Shown here in pieces: positions 9,101 to 17,900 of a stretch of 64,000 nucleotides of DNA. Location of the stretch: contig JBOZRQ010000006.1 in assembly GCA_050789255.1 (NCBI GenBank), positions 1 to 64,000 on the forward strand, given 5' to 3'. Every line of letters begins with the position of its first letter. Position 1 is the first letter of the stretch. Below the pieces are notes generated by a model. It made no database searches and was not told the DNA's origin. It was given only the letters and a program-made list of their open reading frames with translations. Both the position numbers and the translations under genes were made by a program. The stretch comes from JBOZRQ01 sp050789255. GTDB taxonomy: Bacteria > Bacillota > Sulfobacillia > Symbiobacteriales > Symbiobacteriaceae.

Positions 9101-9222
9101 AGGGGACCGGGCTGGGGCTGCCGCTCTGTCACAGCATCGTCCAGGCCCACGGCGGCGAGATTGACGTTCGCAGTACGCTCGGCAAAGGCACCCTTTTCAC
9201 CGTGGTCTTTCCGGTGCAATAA
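6199..9222 (+). CDS. Membrane histidine kinase with degenerate HD-GYP, GAF and PAS domains
   Basis: Up to 1007 residues from GTG 6199; the start is uncertain, since a TTG at 6307 has a better SD (GGGGGGAG). Order: about six TM segments (residues 45-265), a degenerate HD-GYP-like domain (about 290-415; 'YDGEGYP...EIPLGAQVLAAANAVAAL' kept, metal-binding HD pair absent), GAF (about 510-660), PAS (about 680-775), HisKA with H805 in AHEIRNPLTSIRGF, and an HATPase domain with NLIINATQAMP, DTGCGIP and GTGLGLPL. The H-box resembles Firmicute sporulation kinases. No response regulator is adjacent, so it is an orphan kinase, possibly feeding the sporulation phosphorelay (inference). Confidence 0.85.
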   Translation: MFFYLIAKSFTPHMEEKLCISQNPEGSIGSGGEWPFLDYLSKNPAGTRRVLAVLAAVFFVAWLGVRLGRPVDWETAIVYGTALGLSMRWPVILPRTGIRLTFLGGMIFEAIWTHGLLTAVAVLLIDFGTRAAVPVGHRGNWQWYRPFVVLASVLGAYTISNWVSGGVVPRTDVLLPPTNTYAVVQSFAFWLLLTAGYAFLTGPLHQRSKVQEYMIRMGQVWWVPLLFLAQAWGLELVRGYVPFLFIPSALLFIGVQARLGPVFTQIYQDQTVAELLRSTMPKSQAQRAVYQRVFRYAHALSRDLRLPDEDIRIVGYAAFLQEHLVDADPLVPLWLSRKPTSEELPRLEAHVAQAVGQVERVGALEDVVRLIRCRYAAYDGEGYPAISGEEIPLGAQVLAAANAVAALTIGDGTAGVTSAAAAVTWIRANAASRFHPMVIAAMVRVFVERNSLREADAALPDTVRQLQGLVTSTRSSTVRAGLRRIWNQLRGQTGLAPELPEEVLAVARMASFFASSSGTAETAQIAVRAVGELLGAKVVLALNDGAEDPLEMRFRAAHGITNLNLVGRLTAVQAGMMSRAIMNQESFQVGDLTEMTSSLAHEIARTEGIRSVLFVPLVGRHRTTGLMIVGMPRYHWFTPREVGLINLMAGQAAAALENAYLMDEVARRLDHISALKSFTDTLLDNLTTSIVVVDPEGQLSLANAAARTLCGADYPLVAGQPLPEGVVRVFPVHRALAGETVPEFDVPWGQAILEVGAAPLRDAAGTLLGAVCTARDVTRVRTMEQQVRRVEKLAAIGELAAGAAHEIRNPLTSIRGFIQLAQAKAAAREGEFFQIVLNEIDRIDAIIRDLLLLARPAEIYKVPVSPKALLEEVLALHRSDLDRKGIQVQADYDPSLSVIQADPKMLRQVLLNLIINATQAMPQGGTLGVAVYQSSETQIALEVSDTGCGIPPENLPRLFDPFFTTKEEGTGLGLPLCHSIVQAHGGEIDVRSTLGKGTLFTVVFPVQ

Positions 9223-9250
9223 CTAGTATGGCCTGCCGTAAGAGAAAACC

Positions 9251-9282
9251 GGGGCGCCCTCTCGTGAAGGGCGCCCCGATTC
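9251..9282. terminator. Bidirectional hairpin between convergent genes
   Basis: GGGGCGCCCT-CTCGTGA-AGGGCGCCCC is a perfect 10-bp stem. Read on the minus strand it is followed by a T-rich tail (GGTTTTCTCTT), so it best terminates the transglycosylase gene; it may also stop the kinase transcript. Confidence 0.8.
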
Positions 9283-9287
9283 ATTGC

Positions 9288-9914
9288 TCAGGAGGCTTGT
9301 TGGGCGGAAATCGGGTCGGCTGGCGGCACGCGGTGGTACATGCGGAGCACCTTGTGCGCATAGATGCTGGTTTCCCAGGCTTGGGCGGCGCCGGGGCCGC
9401 CGTTGTAAACGGCCAGCGCCTTGGCGATGATACCGTACTCCTCGATCAGCCCGGCGAGGTAGCCGGCGGCAAGGTGCAGGTTCGTCGCGGGATCGGCCAG
9501 GTCATATTCCTCCATGCCGGCATTTCTGGCCAGGAACTCGCCGGTGGAGGGCAGGATCTGCATAAGCCCCAGTTCGCCGAAAGGACCCACCGCATGGGGA
9601 TCCCACTTGGTCTCTACCTCGATGACTGCGGCGATTAGCCTGGGGTCGATTCGGTGTCGTGAGGCGGCTTCTACCACCAGATGCTGAAACTGAGCGGGGA
9701 CAACGTCAGCCGTGTGCTGGAGCAGGGTCAGGGTCAGGTGGGCTTGCATGTCGATCGGGTCCGGGGGCAGCATTTCTACCGGCTCGGGCTGTGGAGCCGG
9801 GGCCGGGCCGGGGTCGGCCGGGGCGGCGGTCACGCCTCCGAGCAGGGCGGGTACCGCAAGAATGCCTGCGGCCCAAGCCAGCAAGGTGCTGTGCCGGCGG
9901 AGTCGACGCAACAT
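9288..9914 (-). CDS. Lytic transglycosylase (SLT family)
   Basis: 208 residues. N-terminal signal/anchor segment (LLAWAAGILAVPALLGGVTA), Pro-rich linker to about residue 55, then an SLT domain. Catalytic Glu is E101 (VIEVETKWDP), followed by GELGLMQILP (about 113-121), and later AAGYLAGLIEEYG and AVYNGGPGAA, all characteristic of SLT goose-lysozyme-like enzymes. It cleaves peptidoglycan glycan strands outside the membrane. ATG start with GAAGGGA about 9 nt upstream. Monocistronic between two terminators. Confidence 0.9.
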   Translation of the reverse strand: MLRRLRRHSTLLAWAAGILAVPALLGGVTAAPADPGPAPAPQPEPVEMLPPDPIDMQAHLTLTLLQHTADVVPAQFQHLVVEAASRHRIDPRLIAAVIEVETKWDPHAVGPFGELGLMQILPSTGEFLARNAGMEEYDLADPATNLHLAAGYLAGLIEEYGIIAKALAVYNGGPGAAQAWETSIYAHKVLRMYHRVPPADPISAQQAS

Positions 9915-10021
9915 AGTACTACATTCCCTTCACCATTGGAGCTATGAGACATGCGATAACTTTACCAATCGATTCCCTGACTGTCAACGTTTAAAAAGGT
10001 TATGGCACCCCCAGGACGGCA

Positions 10022-10060
10022 GCAAAGAGCCCAGACCCCGTTCGGGATCTGGTCTCTTTC
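10022..10060 (-). terminator. Terminator of the CHASE2-cyclase gene
   Basis: AAAGAGCCCAGA...TCTGGTCTCTTT inverted repeat just after the stop of the minus-strand cyclase gene (stop at 10067). On that strand the stem ends in CTCTTT. Confidence 0.7.
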
Positions 10061-10066
10061 CGGACA

Positions 10067-11944
10067 TCACATCGTAAGAATACGCACTTTCTGGGTCATA
10101 CCTCTGACCTCAACGTCGCCGACCTCGGTGGGCTGGAACTCCTCCACGGCCTTGGGCGCCAGGTTGTAGGTGTGCTCGCTGAAGACGATGCCACCGTACT
10201 CGCTCTTGGCGTACTCCTTGGTCATTGACTCCAGGCGGGCGGCCAGGTTCACGGCCGAGCCGATCAAGCTATACTCCACGCGGTCGGGGTGGCCGATGTT
10301 GCCGGCGATGACTTCGCCCGAGTTTAGGCCCACGCCGATTTTAAACGCCTGCAGCCCGGCTGCCTTCCACTGCACGTGCAGCTCCTTCATCTTCTCACGC
10401 ATCTCGTGGGCGCACCGGAGGGCTCGCTCGGCGTGGTCGGACTGCGGAATCGGGGCGCCGAAGTAGGCCATGATGCCGTCGCCCATGTACTTGTCCAGCG
10501 TGCCGCCGTGCTTGTAAATCAGCTCGACCATGTCCTTGCAGTAGTCGTTGATGCGCTGCACGACCTCCTGCGGGTCACGCCCTTCGGAGAAGGTAGTAAA
10601 GCCTCGGATATCCGAGAACAGGATCGTCACCGCGAAGCGCTTGCCGCCCATCTCCAGCATTTCCGGGTTGTTCAGCAGCTCGTTGACGACGTTGTGCGAT
10701 ACGTAGCGGCCGAACAGGTTGCGCACCCGGGCCTTCTCAGCCTGCTCCCGCATCCAGTTCTCCACCGTGGTGACCGTGTAGACCGAGAGGATCCCGATCA
10801 CCGGCGTGACCACGTCGAGCCAGTAGTGCTTGCTGCTCCAGGCGAACCAGACCGACCCGACGTAACCGACGGCCACGAGCCCCGTCGAGGTGGCGCCGGC
10901 CACGACCCCGAGCCGCCCGGCGATCACGAGAATCAGCAGGCCCAGCACCAGGGTGATCGCGTAGTTGAGCTGCCACGGCGCCCGCACGAAGTAGGAACCG
11001 TTCAGGTAGGTGGCAGCGCTGGTCGCCTGGATCTCCACGCCCGGCATTAGCTTGCCCGCCTGGGTGTCCTTGGCGACAGGCACCGGGAAATCGTCCTTCA
11101 GCGTCGGAGTGGCGGCGCCGACGAAGACGATCTTGTCCTTGAAGGTGAAACCAGGCGGGAGCCGGTCGTTCATGACGTTGATGAACGACAGCGTGGTAAA
11201 GGACTTGGGCGGCCCCGCGAAGTTGAGCAGAGTCTGACCGTCCACGTCACGGGGAACCGTCAGATCGCCCACTGTGACCGGACCCAGGTTCTTGACCTTC
11301 AACTGGTCCGGCGTCAGGCCCTTGTACTGCATGACCGCCGCCAGCGCCAGCGAGGGGTAGGGTTCGCCGGTGGTGTCGGCGTCGACGGGGTTGTTCGCCC
11401 GAACCACCCCGTCAGCGTCGGTTGGCGTGTTGACCGTTCCCTGGCCAGCAAACTTGTGCTTGCCGGCCCGGGTAGCGTCGAGGAGCACCTTGGTGGGCCG
11501 TTTGAAGCTGGCGTTCTGTTGACCGTTGTTGTCAAAGTACTCGACGAAGGTGGTCAGCACCACCCGGCCGTGCTTCTTGATCGCGTCGGCGAAGATCTGA
11601 TCGTCTGCCGGGTCCTTCGCCCGGGACTCCTCGGAGAGGATGATATCGAAGGCCACCGCCTTCGCCTCACCGAGCTTCTCCAGGAGCTTGGCGTACTCGG
11701 CCCGGGGCCATGGGTACTGGCCGATCACCTTGATCGACGGGTCATCGATGCCGATGATCACGATCCGGTCGTCGCCCTTATCGCCAGGCTGTTGACGAAG
11801 GTCGAACCAGGTATCGTACATGGCCAGTTCGAGGTTCTCAAAGAGCGGCAACAGGTTGGAGGCGATCATGACCAGGGCGAGGGTCAGCACGCCGACCAGG
11901 ATCCGGCGGGGCACCTGGATCAGGCCCGACAGCTTCTTTCGCAT
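10067..11944 (-). CDS. CHASE2-domain class III nucleotide cyclase
   Basis: 625 residues: an N-terminal TM, an extracellular CHASE2 sensor (about 35-315), three TM helices (about 325-400) and a cytoplasmic class III cyclase domain (about 430-610). Metal Asp is D445 in FSDIRGFT; the second falls in DKYMGDGIMA. The transition-state Asn/Arg are in NLAARLE. The usual purine-specifying Asp after 'IG' is replaced by Ser (S563, LIGSAVNLA), while the Lys of LDKYMG is kept, so ATP specificity is not certain. Located 24 bases downstream of the giant SLH gene on the same strand with SD GGAGGAAG, so probably co-transcribed; it may sense envelope state. Confidence 0.9.
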   Translation of the reverse strand: MRKKLSGLIQVPRRILVGVLTLALVMIASNLLPLFENLELAMYDTWFDLRQQPGDKGDDRIVIIGIDDPSIKVIGQYPWPRAEYAKLLEKLGEAKAVAFDIILSEESRAKDPADDQIFADAIKKHGRVVLTTFVEYFDNNGQQNASFKRPTKVLLDATRAGKHKFAGQGTVNTPTDADGVVRANNPVDADTTGEPYPSLALAAVMQYKGLTPDQLKVKNLGPVTVGDLTVPRDVDGQTLLNFAGPPKSFTTLSFINVMNDRLPPGFTFKDKIVFVGAATPTLKDDFPVPVAKDTQAGKLMPGVEIQATSAATYLNGSYFVRAPWQLNYAITLVLGLLILVIAGRLGVVAGATSTGLVAVGYVGSVWFAWSSKHYWLDVVTPVIGILSVYTVTTVENWMREQAEKARVRNLFGRYVSHNVVNELLNNPEMLEMGGKRFAVTILFSDIRGFTTFSEGRDPQEVVQRINDYCKDMVELIYKHGGTLDKYMGDGIMAYFGAPIPQSDHAERALRCAHEMREKMKELHVQWKAAGLQAFKIGVGLNSGEVIAGNIGHPDRVEYSLIGSAVNLAARLESMTKEYAKSEYGGIVFSEHTYNLAPKAVEEFQPTEVGDVEVRGMTQKVRILTM

Positions 11945-11968
11945 AAGCTTCCTCCTTCTGTCCGGGCG

Positions 11969-14900
11969 CTAGGGTTCCCGCAGCTCCACGCGGGCCTTCA
12001 GCGGCGTGCTGGTGGTAATGGTCATCGGAACTGTGTCGGAGGTCAGCAACACGTTGCCACCAGGGGCGAGCCCCGTCACATTCTCAAACCACACGTCGGC
12101 TGTGCCGGCGGCCGTGACCTGGAACGTGATCGTGGCCAACAGTGTCGAGGAGCTGCTCGGGCCATCGGGGTTGGTCAGGTTCACCAGAATCGTGCCTGCC
12201 GTCTCATTCACCGCCGGAGCGAGGTTGGCGTCGTGCGCAAGGAGCGGTCCCACGGTGACGGTGGTGGCGTCGAGCAGCGCGGTGTGGTACTTGATCTCCA
12301 CGGTGGCGCTGCCCAGGTTGGCAGGCACGTTGTCCACCACCACGTCAACCGTGAGGGTGGAGCCGACGGTGGCGGGGGTGTTCCGGGGCACCAGGCGAAT
12401 CCGGGGCGCCGTGGTGATCGGGGCGTAGTTGACGAAGGTGTGCACCGTGGTGGTGTTACCGACCAGGTCCACGACGACGATCTCGAAGCTGTTGACCTCA
12501 GCGGCCAGGGTGACCGGGTGTGAGAAGGTCTTGGTGGTGTTGTTGTAGGTGGCGTTAGCACCATTCACTCGGACCGCCGAGACCGACTCGCTGTATGTGC
12601 CGGTTAGGGTAATGGACGAGCTGGAGATGTCGTCGACCGGGTCCACGGTCACCGTGGGCGGTGTGGTGTCGGCCACCACGGTGATCGAGGGGGCTGTGAA
12701 GTAGCCGTTCGTGGGCAGCGAGACCTCCACCTTGACCCCGTTCGACGGCAGCGGATACAGGACGGATGCGCAGTAGCCATCGCCGCACATGTTGATGTCG
12801 CCGGTGGTGGAATCCAGAATGGTCCCGTCCGCCTTCTTGATGGTGAACTTGAGCTCGAGCAAGCCGGCCTGGGTGAGGTCGCCGGGCCATGTGTCCTCAT
12901 CTCGAATCGTAGCCCGAAGGTTCATGGTGGTCCCGGGGATCAGCGGCGTTCCGGACCAGGTGATCTTTGCGGTCTCCTTGGTTACGGTGGCAGTGCCGGT
13001 GCCCAGTACCTCCGACGGCGCTGGGATCGGCACGACGCTGATGGTGTAGGTGCCAGCCGGTCTGTTGATTGGTACGAAGGAGGCGTTCACCTGACCGGCG
13101 GCGTCGGTAGCGCCGGAATAGACCGTGTCGCCATCCAAGAGGATCAGCACCGGGAAATTGGCCAGGGGGGAAGTCCCCTGCTTGACCGTGGCCGTGATGC
13201 TGGTGAAGTCGCTGTACTGAGCGGTCACGTTGCTGACTTCAGCCACGGGCTTTTCGTACGTGACCGTGCGGGTCACGGTCGCCTTGCGGTTGTAATCGTC
13301 CTTTACTTCAACCACGATCGTGTTGACGCCGGGATTCAGGTTCACCACGATGTCAAACGACATTCCGTTGCCAAAGTAGCTCCCCTTGGACTCGCCGTTA
13401 ACCGTGAAGTCGCCCACATCTACCCCGGATGGGGCGTCAAACGAACCATTGAGGTAGACAAAGGGCAGGTTGACAACTGCATTGTCGGCGGGAGCGGTCA
13501 GCGTGAGTGTCGGCGGCGCCGGGCTGTTGATCCAAATGCTGGCTGCCAGGTAATAGGCGCTTTCCGCGTGCTTGACTACCAGCTTGGCCGTCTTGACCGG
13601 AACTTCGAGGTATCCACCGTCGACGTAGGGGTCGGCCTCACTCCCAACTGGGTCGATGACGGTTCCCGTATGCGTTGCGATGACCTTACCGTCAGCCTCC
13701 TGGAACTCGAAGGTAAAGGCGCCCAGATCATCGACGTCAACCATGTCGCCGTCATCGTCCTCAAGGTACACGGTCGGGTGGATCGTCTCTCCGACCACAA
13801 CGCCGGTGGTGATGAGATCCATCGTGAGGCCTTCCTTGACCACCGTCAGCGAGCCTGTAGCCAGGACCGTTGTGCCTTCCTGCACCTGAACGGTGTAGGG
13901 CTCCGTCCGGGGTTGCAGCTCGACGTCGTACCACCAGTCTGTGTAGCCGTACTCGTCCGTGGTGGACACTCCTTCGGTCTGACCATTCACCACGAGGGTG
14001 ACGGTGCGTCCCGCCACAGGAACTCCGTCTACCGCCAAGGTGAAGCCAATCCGGACGCCGTCACTGTACTGAACGGGTTCATTCAGACCAGTCAGGGAGG
14101 TGGTCGGGGGCTGAACCGCGACCGTGACCGGGCCCGGGGCCTCGTAATACGGGTTGTTCGCCATCTCGATCACGAGTGAGGCGGCCTGGCTGGGAATCTC
14201 GATCTCTTCCAGGACAGCCTCACCGATTCCGTCCGTCGTCGTATTCTGAACCTCTGCGTAGTGGATGGCGTCACTGACTGGGCGCCCCTGGCTGGTGAGG
14301 AAGGTGAAGTACACCCGGACGCCCAGGCCGCTAAAGGAGCTGGGCGAGCCATCGGCCTCCTGAACCACCTTGGCCGTCAGCGTCCGGGTCTGGCCAACCG
14401 AGAGTGCGCCGCCCGTCAGCTCCAGGGTCACCTTTTCGGGCTTGACCCGCAGCTCCTTGGTATCGTACACAGGGCCCCAATCGTAGGAATCGACGACGTG
14501 AATGTAGTAAGGCAAGGTTGAGCTGGCTGGTGCCAGCACCGTCCAACGGTACGTTGCCAGACCGTTCTCGTCCGTGACCACCTCGGCAAACGCCTGGTCG
14601 TTACCCTTCTGGAAGCGGACCCGCTTGCCGGGCACGGGCGTCGTCCCACGCATGAAGGTGGCCTTGAGGTCAACCTTGTCGCCGTAATCGACCTCACCCA
14701 GGGACTCCATGGTGACGCTGAGTGGCGGGCGGAACTCGATGTTCCGGACAACGACCATGCTGTAGCTGTAGTCCGGGTCCTCGTCGAGCACCGCCATCTC
14801 GATTTGATCGACGTCTTCGTCCAGGAGGAGGTTTCTGGAGAACACACCGCTGGTGGCGGAGCCCTCCAGGGTCTGCGAGTCCCCAAAGACAAACAGCGAC

Positions 14901-17900
14901 TTGGGATTGGTTGCCGACCATGCGCCACTGACCGTGAACTCGTTGCCGGTGATGTTGCCGGAAACGGTGCCGGACAGGGTCGGGAGCTTGAACTCCCGCT
15001 CACCGGTGTAGTAGCCGGGAGCGACGATCGTAACCTTGAGCCACTTGGTCCCATCTGGCAGACTCATTCCCTCCGAGTCTTCACCGATGGCCTGGACATC
15101 GAAGGTGGGCGCATGGATCGGGTTCCCGAAGGCGATGTAATCGCCGTTCTCCATATACCGCACCTCGACGGAAATCGGCTCGCCCATCGGATTCTTCCCC
15201 TCGTCGAGGAAGCTGAGCAAGACCTGCACATCCGGCGACTCGTCGGTTTCATCCTCGTCCGTAGTCAATCCGCTGGTGCTGATAAGAGCGTCTGCGTGAT
15301 GCGTGTATTGCTCGTCGAAGGCAGAGCCAGCGAAGAACACCAGGGTGTCATCGGCGATGATCGCACCCACGCCAATCTCCATCTGCACGGGCTGCACTGT
15401 CAGGGTGGCCGTGGCGAAGGTGGTGGAAGGAGTCCCCTTATCCACAGCCTTGAGCTCGTAGGCGCCCGCGGGCTGGTACAACCAGTGCTCGAACTCCGCA
15501 CGGCCGTCAGCTGCCGCACTGCTGGTTCCCAGGCTGGTCCAGGTGTCACCCGTCTTCAGCAGGAACTCGACGGTCTTATTGGCGGCCGCCGAGGCGCCCT
15601 CCAGGGTGAAGGTGACGTAATCGCCGTAGCGCACCGGGGACGGATGGACGGTCAGCTTCGCCGTGGGGGTTGGGGGCGGCGGCGCCGGCTGGGTGTAGGT
15701 GACCGTCGCCGTGGCGGAGGCCGAGCCGTACTGGTCCGTGGCGGTGGCGGTGATCGTGTTCGCACCGACCGCGAGGTTCACCGTGGCCGAGAAGGAGCCG
15801 CTGCCGTTGTAGGTAAAGGTCTGGCCGCCCACGCTTACCGTGACCTGGCCGTACTGGGAGGAGACGGAGCCGCTCACGGTGACCGTGGCCGACTGCGTGT
15901 TGGCCGGGGCGTTCAGGCTAACCGTGGGCGCCGCCGGGTTAAAGCTCACCGTGGTCGAGGCGGACTTGCTCCGGCCCAGGCTGTCGGTCACCGTCGCCGA
16001 GATGCTGTTGCTGCCCTTCTGGAGCGTGACCTCGGCGGAGAAGGCGCCGCTGGCATCCACGCTGGCAGCCGAGCCGTTCACAGTGACCGAAGTGATCTTA
16101 AGCCCGGTGGCCACCTTGGCCGAGCCGGTCACGGCGACCTTGGCCTGCGTGGTCTGGGCGGGCGCCGACACCGAGATCGTGGGCGGGTCGCCGGCGAAGA
16201 TAACCGTGCGGGAGCCGCTGGCGCTCCGGTTCAGGCTGTCGGTCACCGACAGGGAGATCGTGTTCGGGCCGGGCTTCAGCTCCACCGTGGCGGAGAAGGA
16301 GCCGTCGGAGCCGGCGGAGGCGGCAGACCCGTTCACTGTGACCGTGAAGTTCGGGGTCGACGCCTTCACCTTGCCGCTCACGGTGATCTTGTTCTGCGTC
16401 ACCACCGTGCCGTCGGCGGGGGAGGAGATGTACAGGGTGGGGGCGCCCTCCGCCACGGTGACCTTACGGGACTCCGAGGCTGTGCCGCCCAGGGTGTCGG
16501 TGGCCGTCACCGAGATGGTGTTCGGGCCCTGGTTCAGCGTGACCGAGGCGGTCCAGCTGCCGTCCGGGCTGACGGCGGCGGCAGAACCGTTGACGGTGAC
16601 GCTGGCGATCTTGCCGGCGACGGCCTTGGCCGAGCCGGAGACCGTAACGGTGCGGCTGCCGCTGACGAAGCCCTCGCTGGGTGAGCCGATCGAGAGCTGC
16701 GGGGGCACGCCGCCGCGCTGCACGGTAATAGAGGCGTTGGCCGTCTGCTGGGCCTTGTCCGTGGCGGTGATGCTGATGGTGTTGGCGCCCGGCTTCAGCT
16801 CCACCGAGGCGGAGAAACTGCCGTTGGCGCTCACCGAGGCAGCGCTACCGTTCACGGTGACCGAGGCGACGCCGATCTCGGAGGTCACCGAGCCGCTCAC
16901 TGTGATCCGCGCTTCCTTGGTCTGGAACCCGTCGGCGGGCGAGCTGATGTTGATCAGCGGGAGGGCGGGCTTGTACTCGACCGTCCGGGTGTCGGAGGCG
17001 GAGTTTCCTGCCTCATCCGAGGCGCTGACGGAGATGGTGTTCTTGCCGGGCTTGAGCTGAACGGTCTGGGAGAAGGAGCCGCCGGAGCTGACCCGCACCA
17101 CCAGGCCATTGACGCTGACCACAGCAGGCGTGCCATAGCTGGTCATGGCCGAGCCGGATACGCTGATCTCCGGCTTGGCGGAGATCTGGCCGTCGCTGGG
17201 GGCGCCGACGCTCAGGGTCGGGGGCCGGTCGGCGTAGATCACCGTGACCGAGTCGGTGCCGCCGCCGGCATCTTCGGGCAGGGCGACCGAGATGGTGTTC
17301 TTGCCAGGCGCCAGCTGGACCGTGGCAGAGAAGCTGCCGCCGGAGACCGCAGCCGGCACACCGTTGATGCTAACCTGCTTGACGTCCTCGCCGTTAGTCA
17401 GGGAGCCCGAGACCGTGACCGACCCCTGCTTGGTGATCAGGCCATTGGCCGGCGAGGAGAGCGCCACGGTGGCGGCCTGCGGGTTGAAGGTGACCAGACG
17501 GGTCTCGGTCGTGGCGTTCCCGGCCATGTCGGTGGCGACGACCGTGATCTGGTTCTCGCCGTTCTGCAGGGTGACGGTGGTGGAGAAGCCGCCGCCGGCG
17601 CCAAGCAGGGCCGACTGACCGTTTACGGTAACGCTGCGGAGCGGGCCGAAGGAGGCCGCTGCGGCGCCCGAGACGGTCACCTGCTTCTTAGCCGACTTCT
17701 GGCCGCTCTCCGGCGAGGAGACGACCAGGGTGGGCGGCTTGGAGACCCGGATCACACGCTTGGTGTCCGTGGCCTTGCGCCCGCTGGTGCCTTCCAGCTC
17801 CACCGTGATCAGGTTCTCGCCCTCCTGGAGGGGGACGGTGGCGCTGAAGGAACCGGGCTCCGCGGCGAGGGTCTGACCGTTGACCGTGAGGCTCTTGACC

